Positions 17,718 through 25,449 of a DNA stretch of 53,136 nt are shown here, piece by piece; position 1 is the first letter of the stretch; each line of letters begins with the position of its first letter. The translations under genes and the position numbers were made by a program. This DNA is from Kiloniellaceae bacterium (GTDB lineage Bacteria > Pseudomonadota > Alphaproteobacteria > Kiloniellales > J153): NCBI GenBank assembly GCA_021776115.1, contig JAJFGN010000008.1:1-53136 (forward strand), read 5' to 3'. The notes beneath the pieces were generated by a model. The model worked only from the letters and a program-made list of their open reading frames with translations. It was not told where the DNA came from and searched no databases.

Positions 17718-18712
17718 AGTCGTTCCAGCTGGTCGCCGATTATTAGCCCTGACAGGATCTCAAGCCCGTCCGGCATATCGGGCCGGGGCAGATCGCGGCC
17801 GCGCTGGACGGGAACGTCAACTACAGTGCGCTCGTCTTTGCGAAGTCTTACGTAGTCGACGCCGAAGCGGGTGGTAACGAAGCTCGCGGGAATGATAAAG
17901 GCCAAGCGCTCGCCGCCGGATATCCAGACCCGAATGCGCTCGCCGACGAAATAGTCCCCCAGGCCCTCGACGGCCGCATCAGCGACCACCCGGCCATCTT
18001 CGATCTGGGGATATACAAGGCGGATCGTGCCGAACCGAGGTCCCGATTGACCGAGTTCCTCGCCGTCGAGCCGAATCGAATCCCCCACTTTAAGAAAGCG
18101 CGCGTGACGTTCAGGGACTCTCAGGCGCAGGACGAAATTTCCCTCGGCAATCGTGGCAAGGGGCTCGCCGGGGAGCAATACCGTCCCGATCGTAACCGGC
18201 ACTTTCAGGACAAGACCATCCGTGGGGGCTAAAATCTGACCTTCTTTGAGCTGCTGCTGCACAACCGACCGTTCCGCAACCCGCGAACGGTGTGCGTTCT
18301 GCGCGACGTCGAGGGCGGTGCGGGCCGCCTCGAGCCGGGTTCGCGGAAGCGTGCCACGTTCAACCAGTCCCTCAACGCGCGTGAAATCTGTCTGAGCCTG
18401 CGCGGCCTGGGCGCTGAGCCCCGCAATCTGCGCATCGAGCGACCTCAGTTGCAACGCAAGCTTCTCGTCGCCAATTGTCGCTAAAACCTGGCCACGTTCA
18501 ACCCGGTCCCCGTCCTTCACCGCGAGTTCCGCCACGGTGCCGCCGATGCGCGCCCGCGCTGGGACGATTCTCGCGCTTTCAACGGTTGCGAAGACAGCCT
18601 TTTCATCCGCAATCACGATGGGTTCCACGGTGAAGCTTTCGGCGCCGTACGCCAAAGGCACGAATGCCGTAATCATCCCGACGCAGCCGAATGCAACCAG
18701 CGAGGCTCGCAT
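17714..18712 (-). CDS. RND efflux periplasmic adaptor (HlyD/AcrA family)
   Basis: 332 residues with an N-terminal signal peptide (hydrophobic GCVGMITAFVPLAYGA). The split lipoyl/barrel-sandwich domain is visible in GGTVAELAVKDGDRVERGQVLATI and again near DGLVLKVPVTIGTVLLPGEPL. An alpha-helical hairpin lies between (about residues 85-150, DAQIAGLSAQAAQAQTDF), followed by beta-barrel and membrane-proximal domains. It links the inner-membrane pump to an outer-membrane channel. First gene of the pair; it overlaps the pump gene by four bases. The 166 bases before it contain the second 51 bp repeat. Confidence 0.92.
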   Translation of the reverse strand: MRASLVAFGCVGMITAFVPLAYGAESFTVEPIVIADEKAVFATVESARIVPARARIGGTVAELAVKDGDRVERGQVLATIGDEKLALQLRSLDAQIAGLSAQAAQAQTDFTRVEGLVERGTLPRTRLEAARTALDVAQNAHRSRVAERSVVQQQLKEGQILAPTDGLVLKVPVTIGTVLLPGEPLATIAEGNFVLRLRVPERHARFLKVGDSIRLDGEELGQSGPRFGTIRLVYPQIEDGRVVADAAVEGLGDYFVGERIRVWISGGERLAFIIPASFVTTRFGVDYVRLRKDERTVVDVPVQRGRDLPRPDMPDGLEILSGLIIGDQLERL

Positions 18713-18800
18713 ATCAATTTCCTCTATCGTGCTATTGCCATACGGCTAGATAATCGGCCCGGGCGATCGAATTCTTCATGCGAACAAGCGCGCGGGCCCG

Positions 18801-18851
18801 TCTCGGCTCGCGCTTATAGATATAGGCTCGTCCGGCACCCTGTCCATCCGC
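18801..18851. repeat. 51 bp imperfect direct repeat, right of the RND operon
   Basis: Partner of 14440-14490 in the same orientation, about 40 of 51 positions identical, with TATAGATATA and CCCTGTCCATCCGC kept. It lies upstream of the adaptor gene and downstream of the maleate-isomerase-like gene. The two copies are 4.36 kb apart and enclose exactly the two efflux genes. Confidence 0.65.
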
Positions 18852-18878
18852 CAAATTGGCCCAAGTACACCTACGCCC

Positions 18879-19631
18879 TCACGGGGAGGTTTCCATAAGC
18901 CGGCCGAATTCGGCGCCGGGCCCGCCGATGCCGGCACGGCGCAGCATGTGCCAGGCGAGGGCCTGGTTGCTGGTGATGATCGGTTTTTTGAGTTGGGCCT
19001 CGGCCGGCGCGATGATGTCCAGCGTGCGCAGGTTGGTACAGGAAATGAAGACCGCATCGCACGCCGCGGTGCCGCCGACTTGCACGGCCGCATCGAGAAT
19101 CGAGCTTGGATCGATGCGCGCCACGGCGCTGTCTTCGACCTGCTCGAACGAGCCGAAGGCCGCGACCTCGAGGCCGTGTTCTTCCAACGCCGCGCGCATG
19201 GCGGCCGACACCTCCGCCACATAGGGCGTGACAAAGCCGAGCCGCCTGACCCCCAACGCGCCGCAGGCGACGACCACGGCCTTGAGCGGGTCGGTCACGC
19301 TCTCCACCTCGACCGCGGAGCGGACTATCCGCGCCACGTTGTCCGAGCCGATGAAGGTCGCGCCGGAGGTGCAGGCATATCCGATCGCATCGAAAGCCAA
19401 CGACGTGGGGAACAGGCCAACCGCCGCCGGCAAGGCCACCTCCATCGCCGACAGCGTTTCGGGGGTCACGGTTTTCCCGCTGGGGATGCGGGTGGCGTAA
19501 AGCGCGACGCCGGGCTCGCGGATCAGGCGTTTGAATTCGGGTTCGATCGTCTCGTCGGTTTGCAGGACGACGAGGCCGAGAGTCGCGCGGTATCCAATCG
19601 CTTCGGTCGTTGAGAATTTCAGGCGGGTCAC
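18879..19631 (-). CDS. Maleate isomerase/arylmalonate decarboxylase-like protein (Asp/Glu racemase superfamily)
   Basis: 250 residues. The two catalytic cysteines of this superfamily are visible: the first in FDAIGYACTSGAT (about residue 88) and the second in FISCTNLRTLD (about residue 199). That arrangement is typical of maleate cis-trans isomerases, EutA-like proteins and arylmalonate decarboxylases rather than of amino-acid racemases. The true substrate cannot be read from the sequence. It starts nine bases after the end of an M24 peptidase gene on the same strand, so the two form an operon, pointing to a shared catabolic route in which an amide or peptide-like bond is cut and the product is isomerised or decarboxylated. 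Confidence 0.85.
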   Translation of the reverse strand: MTRLKFSTTEAIGYRATLGLVVLQTDETIEPEFKRLIREPGVALYATRIPSGKTVTPETLSAMEVALPAAVGLFPTSLAFDAIGYACTSGATFIGSDNVARIVRSAVEVESVTDPLKAVVVACGALGVRRLGFVTPYVAEVSAAMRAALEEHGLEVAAFGSFEQVEDSAVARIDPSSILDAAVQVGGTAACDAVFISCTNLRTLDIIAPAEAQLKKPIITSNQALAWHMLRRAGIGGPGAEFGRLMETSP

Positions 19632-19640
19632 GATGCCTTC

Positions 19641-20807
19641 TCAGTCCAGGACCGGCAGCTCGGGCGGCGCCCGGCGCGACAGAAGTTCGGGCCCATTCTC
19701 GCGGATGACGATGTTTTCCTCATGCACCATGATGCGCCCCGGTGCGATCTCCAGGCTGGGCTCGAGGGTCAGGACCATGCCCGGTTCCAACACCGTAGCG
19801 TCGGTGGCAATCAACGACGGCCATTCGGTCAGCCTCATGCCAAGACCATGACCGAGACGGCCGGCTTCAGCGTCGGCGCCACCGAATGTGGCGATGACCC
19901 GATGCATCGCCCGATAGAGATCGGCGCAGGTCGCGCCTGGCTTAGCGGCGGTCAGTCCCGCCTCCGTCGCCGCATACAGCGTGCGATAGGCGCGCCGCGC
20001 CTCGTCGTCGGCACGGCCGATCGCGTAGTTGCGGTCGAAGTCGCAGAAGTAGCCGTCATGGACCGCGCCGGTATCCAGCATCAGAACATCGCCCGCCTGC
20101 AACGGCCGATCCGTCGGCAGCGAGATGACGTCGCCATAGCCGCCCGGCCCCGCGCCCCCGGCAAGATACGGCACCCAGTCCGCGCCAGCCGCAAGCAAGG
20201 CGATCTGAAAATCGCGGAAGACGTCTGTGAGCGGCGTTCCCGTTCGCGCAATCGCCGCCATATCGTCGAAGACACGCCCCGCGATACCGCACATATGCGC
20301 GATCTTTGCGATCTCGGATTCGGATTTCACCCGGTTTAAGCTTTGCACGATGTCCGTGGCATCGACAAATTCCAGCGGCTCCACCGCCGCGCGCACGCGG
20401 GCGAAATCCGCCAGCGGCATCCGCAGGCTCGTCTCATGCCCCATCGGCACGCCGACCCGTCCCTTGGACCCCGCAACTTCGCGCAGCGTATCGGCCAGAA
20501 GGGTAACGCCATCGTCCTCTGGGCACGGCGCGCTCCACGTCCGGATATCCTCCAGCCAGGTCTTGGACATCAGATCGGCGCCGATGGTCGGGATCGCGGC
20601 GGCGGGTTTCCCAGCGGCCGGAACGATCAGAAACCAAGGCCGCGTGGGGCTTTCCCAGAACCGGGTCAGAAAGCCGCTGAAATACCGCACCTCGGGCTCC
20701 GTGGTCAGCAGCATGGCGTCCAGATCGTTTGCCGCCATCAGTTGCTGCGCCCGCGCCGTCCGGCGCTGAAACTCCTCAGCGGAAAATCCCGTCGGCGGTG
20801 GTGTCAT
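19641..20807 (-). CDS. M24-family metallopeptidase (Xaa-Pro peptidase/creatinase-like)
   Basis: 388 residues from the ATG at 20807; a longer in-frame start upstream gives a Gly/Arg-rich stretch that does not look like protein. The N-terminal creatinase-like domain (residues about 8-145) precedes the pita-bread catalytic domain. All five metal ligands can be placed: Asp in MLDTGAVHDGYFCDFDRNY (two), His in GHGLGMRLTEW, Glu in LTLEPSLEI and Glu in MVHEENIVI. Members cut X-Pro peptides or related amides such as creatine or ectoine. The downstream maleate-isomerase-like gene is in the same operon. The pair resembles part of the ectoine-use gene set, but the other genes of that set are absent here, so I leave the substrate open. 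Confidence 0.9.
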   Translation of the reverse strand: MTPPPTGFSAEEFQRRTARAQQLMAANDLDAMLLTTEPEVRYFSGFLTRFWESPTRPWFLIVPAAGKPAAAIPTIGADLMSKTWLEDIRTWSAPCPEDDGVTLLADTLREVAGSKGRVGVPMGHETSLRMPLADFARVRAAVEPLEFVDATDIVQSLNRVKSESEIAKIAHMCGIAGRVFDDMAAIARTGTPLTDVFRDFQIALLAAGADWVPYLAGGAGPGGYGDVISLPTDRPLQAGDVLMLDTGAVHDGYFCDFDRNYAIGRADDEARRAYRTLYAATEAGLTAAKPGATCADLYRAMHRVIATFGGADAEAGRLGHGLGMRLTEWPSLIATDATVLEPGMVLTLEPSLEIAPGRIMVHEENIVIRENGPELLSRRAPPELPVLD

Positions 20808-20932
20808 CCCTAGGCGCCCTCCCCCGGCCCCTCCGCCGGAAACGCAAGACCGCGACTCTCGGCCAAGAACGGAAGCGTGGCAAGGTCCGCGCCAAACTTG
20901 CAAGCGCAACACGCTGGCAATAGCGTGGCTGA

Positions 20933-21679
20933 ATGTTCGATACCCTCACCCTCCTCGTCATTGTTGGAACCTTCCTGATCGCCGGCACCGTGAAAGGCGT
21001 TATTGGTCTCGGTCTTCCAACAATCAGCCTCGCCCTTCTGACGGTAGCGATCGATTTGCCGCACGCGATGGCCCTCTTATTGGTCCCATCGTTCGTCACC
21101 AACCTCTGGCAAGCCGTCGCCGGCGGCAGTGGCAGAGCCATTTTGCGCCGGATTTGGCCCTTCCTCCTGATGGCCACGGTAACGGTTTGGCTTGGAACCA
21201 CCGCGCTAACGCGTGTCGATCTGTCCTTGCTGTCGGCACTCCTTGGCGCACTTCTGGTCGTCTACTCAACGATCAATCTCGCCGGTCTTCGTTTCACGAT
21301 CACCCTGCCTCAGGAAGTGTGGGTTGGCCCGCTGGTTGGCTCGGCGAACGGTATACTGACAGGGATGACGGGGTCGTTTGTCGTACCGGGCGTCATGTTC
21401 CTTCAGGCGATCGGGCTTTCACGAGACATGCTCATTCAGGCAATGGGCATGCTGTTTACGGTGTCCACATTGGCCCTTGCCGTCGCATTGCAGGGAAACG
21501 ATCTGCTGACAATCGAACTTGGGAAACTATCCGCCGCCGCATTACTCCCAGCAATTGTCGGCATGGTCCTCGGTCAGCGGATTCGGCGAAGCTTGTCGGA
21601 ACAACTATTCCGACGGGTATTCTTCATCTCTCTCTTGATTTTAGGCGCCTACATCATCGCCAACGCATTTGGTGGCTAG
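20933..21679 (+). CDS. TauE/SafE family membrane permease
   Basis: 248 residues with about eight membrane helices and the two-fold repeated layout of the TauE/SafE family: a GTVKGVIGLGLPTIS motif near residue 20 and GSANGILTGMTGSFVVPG near residue 140. Members export sulfite, sulfoacetate or other small organic anions; the substrate here is unknown. It is divergent from the M24/maleate-isomerase operon with 125 bases between starts, so it may move the substrate or product of that pair, but this rests on position only. No strong ribosome-binding site precedes the ATG. Confidence 0.9.
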   Translation: MFDTLTLLVIVGTFLIAGTVKGVIGLGLPTISLALLTVAIDLPHAMALLLVPSFVTNLWQAVAGGSGRAILRRIWPFLLMATVTVWLGTTALTRVDLSLLSALLGALLVVYSTINLAGLRFTITLPQEVWVGPLVGSANGILTGMTGSFVVPGVMFLQAIGLSRDMLIQAMGMLFTVSTLALAVALQGNDLLTIELGKLSAAALLPAIVGMVLGQRIRRSLSEQLFRRVFFISLLILGAYIIANAFGG

Positions 21680-21796
21680 TTGCTACGCTTGAAAGCGATC
21701 CGGGCGCTGGTCGATCTAGGGTATCTCTGATATCCTAATTTGCAATCGCGAGTCGCGGGGCCTCCACCCTTTAAAAACCGAACGGAGTGAAATTAA

Positions 21797-22177
21797 GTGT
21801 CTGGTCAAACCACCACAGGCAAGCGAATTGAAGTGGCTCGAAACCAACTCGGCCTCGATCTTCCGCAGTTGGCGCGCCGAATCGGCGTCAAGCGCAAGAC
21901 ACTGGAGAATTGGGAGACCGACCGAAGCGAGCCTCGTGCCGATAGACTCGTGAAGCTGGCGGGGGTCCTTCAAGTGCCGCTGGTCTGGCTGCTCACGGGC
22001 GATACGCCCCAAGACTCGGATCGGAACCCCTTAGCCCCAGAAACAGCCAAGATCGCGCAAAAGCTCGAGCGCGCGTTGGCTATGCAGCAGGACCTAGCCG
22101 CGCTTCTCATGGGACTCTCCGCGGATGTCACGCGGCTGCAGCGGGAACTGGATAAAGACCAAGATCTAGCTGCGTGA
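21797..22177 (+). CDS. XRE-family helix-turn-helix regulator
   Basis: 126 residues from a GTG, with GGAG nine bases upstream. The N-terminal 65 residues form a Cro/CI-type helix-turn-helix (RIEVARNQLGLDLPQLARRI, then KTLENWETDRSEPR). The rest (about 75-126) is charged and helical (AKIAQKLERALAMQQDLAAL and DVTRLQRELDKD), probably a coiled-coil dimerisation segment. No ligand or protease domain is attached. It stands 117 bases after the TauE gene in the same direction and its end faces DUF2207. Its target is unknown; the neighbouring operons are the first candidates. Confidence 0.85.
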   Translation: MSGQTTTGKRIEVARNQLGLDLPQLARRIGVKRKTLENWETDRSEPRADRLVKLAGVLQVPLVWLLTGDTPQDSDRNPLAPETAKIAQKLERALAMQQDLAALLMGLSADVTRLQRELDKDQDLAA

Positions 22178-22201
22178 GCGGTTGCTAGGAATCGCTGCGC
22201 C

Positions 22202-24139
22202 CTACCAACCGCCACCACCGCCGCCACCGCCACCGCCGCCGGACGAGCCGCCGCCACCGGAGCCCGAGCCGCCGCCGGAACCGGGCGCCGTCGAGGCCGA
22301 TGTCACGGCGCCCGAGAGGCCGCCCAGGCTGGAGCTGAATTCGCCGAAGCCGCCCTGCCAACTATTGCCGGAGTACCAACTCGGGCTGTAGTCGTGCCCT
22401 GAGCGGCCTCCCGCCGCACCGGCGCGGACGAGCACGCCCGCAAACTGCTCGCTCCAGGCTTGTTCGACGCCGAGGGCCAGGGCGTAGGGCAGGAAGCGCT
22501 CGAACAGCTCCGGTGTGCGCTCCGGCGGGTTCAGGAAGTTCATGCGGTCTTTCTCGGCGACCGAGAGATAGTCGGCAAAGCCCGCGATCCGATCCATAAG
22601 TCGCCGGCCGAGCAAGGTTGGCGACTTCATGAGATGATAGAAAAGAAGGTTGAGGCCCTGGAGGGCGACCAAGAAGAACGCCCCCTCGGTGGAGGCCGCG
22701 TCGGCAAAGGCATCGAGGCCGAAAAGCTCGCCGACGAAGAAGGGGATCGCGAAGAGAGTCGAACCGATTGCCGCGAGCACACCGCGCCCACCGCCGGTCA
22801 GAGCCGCTTGCCAGGCGCGCCAAACCTGACGGCCGAGAAAATAGATGGCGACGGTCCAGCCGGTGAGCCAAAGGCAAAGGAAAAGCGCGTCGTAGGGCTG
22901 TTTGCCAGTTGCCGCCAGGACCAGAACCGCGATAACCGAAAGGGCCAAGCCGGGGTAGAAGTAGCGTCCGTTGCGGACGAAGTAGAGCGCCTCGAATTCG
23001 GTGCGCAACCATTCCTGCAGGGCAACCTTGGCGGACTGCAGCCTCTCGTGGTTGTCCTGTTTCAGTTCGATCCGCTTGTGACCGCCAGAGAAGAGTTTGC
23101 GGACGATGGCCCGCTCACCGGGCGAGAGGTCGGCTTTACGGCCCGTCAGATCGAGCGCGTAGGTTTTCTTCTCGTCCTCTTGGATCGTGAGATAACCCTT
23201 CACGGCCAGGCTGACGGTGGCCGCGGCGAAGACTTTGTCGTCATAGCCCATGCGGGCGATATAGCGCGCCGCCGCCGGCGAGAAGCCCTTGGGTGGGCTG
23301 TAGCGTGGCACAACGATGCCGGCCTTAGGGTCGCGGCCGGCCAAGACCCAGACGATGAGGTAGTAGAGGGCCAGCACCGCGAAGCTGAGCGATCCCACGA
23401 TTAGCTGCCTGTAGTCGCGCAGGACGTAGGTCATCCTGTCGGTTTCGCTGGGCCGGGTGACGATGCCCGCCGGCCAGGAGACGGCGACGGTCAAGCCCTG
23501 GCGGGGAAGAAGCGGACGAGTGGTCTCGAAGGTGATGCCGCCATCGTTCCCGAGAACGTATGTGGCATCGCTCTTCTGTTCGCCCTGATAGCCTGTATAG
23601 ACGGCTTGCTCGATGCTGCGGGCGCCTTCGGGCAGGTGAACGCGCGCCCGGGCGCGCAGGATCTCGAAAGCCCAGCCGTTGCCGGTCACGTTCCAATAGA
23701 GCTCGTCCCGGTCCTCGAAGAAGCCGAGCTGGCGATCGGTGCGGTAGGTAATCTCATAGACATGGTGGCCGGCCGGGATGATAACGTCTTTCCGACCGAT
23801 GTAGAGCCGGACGCCGTTGTCCCGGGGCTCGGTGCGATAGGGCTCCGGCTGGCCGTCGCGGCGAACCTCGTCAACTTCGAACCCGACCCGGACGCGTCGG
23901 CCCGAGGGATCGCGGTAGTCGGTCGGGAAATCACGGTAGATACCGCGCTTGATCTGCTTTCGGGCGCTGTCGACGGTTATCGTCTCGACAATCCTCAGGC
24001 TGGCGTCGGCGCGGACCCAGATTTCGCTGTCGAAGGCGACGATGCGCTCTTCGGCCACCGCCGGGCCAGCGTCAAAAAGAAGCGCCAACAGCAAGCCGGC
24101 GAGACCATACCGAAGGCTGCGGGCGAGGCCCTTCACCAC
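22202..24139 (-). CDS. DUF2207 family membrane protein with a poly-glycine tail
   Basis: 645 residues. A signal peptide (LRYGLAGLLLALLFDAGPAVA) leads into the DUF2207 extracytoplasmic domain, marked by RIVAFDSEIWVRADASLRIVE near the start and KQIKRGIYRDFPT near residue 65. A membrane helix follows near residue 245 (LIVGSLSFAVLALYYLIVWVL), then a cytoplasmic region and further helices (about 400-520). The last 28 residues are almost only glycine and serine, ending in tryptophan. Such Gly/Ser tails are common in this family. It begins immediately after lemA, a frequent partner, and the two are one transcript. The role of the pair is unclear; LemA and DUF2207 are linked to envelope functions. 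Confidence 0.9.
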   Translation of the reverse strand: MVKGLARSLRYGLAGLLLALLFDAGPAVAEERIVAFDSEIWVRADASLRIVETITVDSARKQIKRGIYRDFPTDYRDPSGRRVRVGFEVDEVRRDGQPEPYRTEPRDNGVRLYIGRKDVIIPAGHHVYEITYRTDRQLGFFEDRDELYWNVTGNGWAFEILRARARVHLPEGARSIEQAVYTGYQGEQKSDATYVLGNDGGITFETTRPLLPRQGLTVAVSWPAGIVTRPSETDRMTYVLRDYRQLIVGSLSFAVLALYYLIVWVLAGRDPKAGIVVPRYSPPKGFSPAAARYIARMGYDDKVFAAATVSLAVKGYLTIQEDEKKTYALDLTGRKADLSPGERAIVRKLFSGGHKRIELKQDNHERLQSAKVALQEWLRTEFEALYFVRNGRYFYPGLALSVIAVLVLAATGKQPYDALFLCLWLTGWTVAIYFLGRQVWRAWQAALTGGGRGVLAAIGSTLFAIPFFVGELFGLDAFADAASTEGAFFLVALQGLNLLFYHLMKSPTLLGRRLMDRIAGFADYLSVAEKDRMNFLNPPERTPELFERFLPYALALGVEQAWSEQFAGVLVRAGAAGGRSGHDYSPSWYSGNSWQGGFGEFSSSLGGLSGAVTSASTAPGSGGGSGSGGGGSSGGGGGGGGGGGW

Positions 24140-24140
24140 C

Positions 24141-24707
24141 CTAGCCGAAGTCCACTTCGACCGGCTGGCGGGCGGCGGCCTCGGCTTCCTCGATCTCGAA
24201 GAACTCGGCCTTGACGAAGTTGAAGGCGTTGGCCACCAGGTTGCCGGGGAACTGATCGATCGTCGTGTTGTTCTCGCGCACCGAGCCGTTGTAGTAGCGC
24301 CGGGCCGCTTGGATCTTGTTCTCGACCTCGGCGAGATCGCTCTGCAGACTGAGAAAGTTTTCGTTGGCCTTGAGGTCCGGATAACCTTCGGAGAGCGCGA
24401 AAAGGGACTTGAGCGCGCCGCTCAGAATATTCTCGCTCTGGGCCTGGGCCTGCGGGTTTCCTTGGTTGGCCAAGGCCTCCGAGCGCGCCTGGACGACCTT
24501 CTCCAGGGTCCCGGCCTCGTGCTTGGCGTAACCCTTGACCGTCTCCACCAAGTTGGGGATCAGGTTGTAGCGCCGCTTCATCTGCACCTCGATGTCGCTC
24601 CAGGCCTCGCGGACCTTGACGCGCAGACGCACCAGACCGTTGTAGGCGTAGATGACATAGAAGACAGTGGCGGCGGCAACGCCGAGCACCGTGTAGAGGA
24701 AAATCAT
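24141..24707 (-). CDS. lemA: LemA family protein
   Basis: 188 residues. One N-terminal membrane helix (YTVLGVAAATVFYVIYAYN) is followed by a long helical bundle outside the membrane. Family signatures are VREAWSDIEVQMKRRYNLIPNL (quoted here only by its ends, residues about 31-52), YYNGSVRENNT and FPGNLVA. The function is not settled; LemA proteins are widespread and usually found beside DUF2207 or TPM-domain genes, as here. It is the first gene of a two-gene unit. It diverges from ubiT with 187 bases between the starts, which contain the FNR-type box described separately. Confidence 0.93.
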   Translation of the reverse strand: MIFLYTVLGVAAATVFYVIYAYNGLVRLRVKVREAWSDIEVQMKRRYNLIPNLVETVKGYAKHEAGTLEKVVQARSEALANQGNPQAQAQSENILSGALKSLFALSEGYPDLKANENFLSLQSDLAEVENKIQAARRYYNGSVRENNTTIDQFPGNLVANAFNFVKAEFFEIEEAEAAARQPVEVDFG

Positions 24708-24846
24708 AATCTCATCCCAGGACGCATAAATAGAGGCTGCCAGCCTATGTCCGGGGCCGTCAACGCTTCGTTAACCGAGATTTCCCGGAAAGCACCTTCA
24801 AGTGGTCGACATCGGTTGTCGGCCGCGCCTCGTTCGTGACCCCGAC

Positions 24847-24888
24847 TTGATCTCAATCAAGGATACCGGGCCCGTCGTTGGGTATCGC
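24847..24888 (+). promoter_or_regulatory. FNR-type box and -10 element of ubiTUV
   Basis: TTGATCTCAATCAA at 24847-24860 is an exact match to the FNR/FnrL consensus TTGAT-N4-ATCAA. A -10-like TATCGC lies at 24883-24888. If the box is centred at -41.5, as in class II FNR promoters, transcription would start at about 24895, the A of the ubiT ATG. This predicts activation under low oxygen, as known for E. coli ubiTUV. The site also lies 140 bases before the divergent lemA, but the -10 supports only ubiT. Confidence 0.8.
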
Positions 24889-24894
24889 TCGATC

Positions 24895-25449
24895 ATGACG
24901 TCTCGCGCCTCCCTCATTCCCCGGTTTCCACGGGCGGGTGCGCAGTTGCTCGCGCCGCTGCCGTCGGGCCCCTTGTCGTTGCTGCTTGGACGCGCTGCCC
25001 GTGGTATGGCGGAGCGCCATCCGGGCCTGCTCACGCGATTGGGCCCGCATGCGGAAAAGCGCTTCCTGATCGACCCGACGGATCTGCCGCTTTCCTTTCT
25101 GATCCACCCACAAGCGGCCCGACCCCGCATCGAGGCGCTGAGCGCTTCGGCATCTCCCGCTTGGGACTGCAGGATCGCCGGGCCACTGGCGGCGCTCATC
25201 GGCATGATCCATGGGGCCTATGACGGGGATGCGCTGTTCTTCTCGCGTGACATCGTCATCGAAGGCGACACCGAGGCGGCCCTCGCCTTGCGCAACGCGC
25301 TCGACGACGCCGAGATCGATTTGTTCGAAGAGGCGGCGGAAAGCCTCGGTGCGCCCGGACGTATGGCGGGCCGGCGGTTGCGTCCACTTGCGCGAACCGC
25401 GAGCCGGATCACCGGGGTCGCGCTGACGCGAGCGGAGGAGCTTCTGTGA
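24895..25449 (+). CDS. ubiT: SCP2-domain protein UbiT of oxygen-independent ubiquinone synthesis
   Basis: 184 residues from the ATG at 24895. UbiT carries an SCP2 sterol-carrier fold that is thought to bind hydrophobic quinone precursors and acts with UbiU and UbiV, which hydroxylate the ring without oxygen. Visible features are the hydrophobic N-terminal segment (LLAPLPSGPLSLLLGRAARG) and the SCP2 core (AGPLAALIGMIHG, DALFFSRDIVIEGDTEAALALRNAL). I reject the upstream GTG at 24802 because it would place the FNR box inside the gene. There is no Shine-Dalgarno before the ATG, consistent with a leaderless mRNA. Its TGA overlaps the ubiU GTG by four bases. Confidence 0.9.
   Translation: MTSRASLIPRFPRAGAQLLAPLPSGPLSLLLGRAARGMAERHPGLLTRLGPHAEKRFLIDPTDLPLSFLIHPQAARPRIEALSASASPAWDCRIAGPLAALIGMIHGAYDGDALFFSRDIVIEGDTEAALALRNALDDAEIDLFEEAAESLGAPGRMAGRRLRPLARTASRITGVALTRAEELL

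Noticed and set aside
18879-20807. Ectoine degradation (eut/doe) operon
   Set aside because: Only distant EutA-like and M24 relatives are present; the other required genes and the regulator are not adjacent.
22182-22391. Proline-rich plus-strand frame after the XRE gene
   Set aside because: It is the antisense reading of the poly-glycine tail of the DUF2207 protein.
24802-24894. Longer UbiT from the GTG at 24802
   Set aside because: It would place the FNR box and -10 element inside the gene, and the extra residues are unlike the family.
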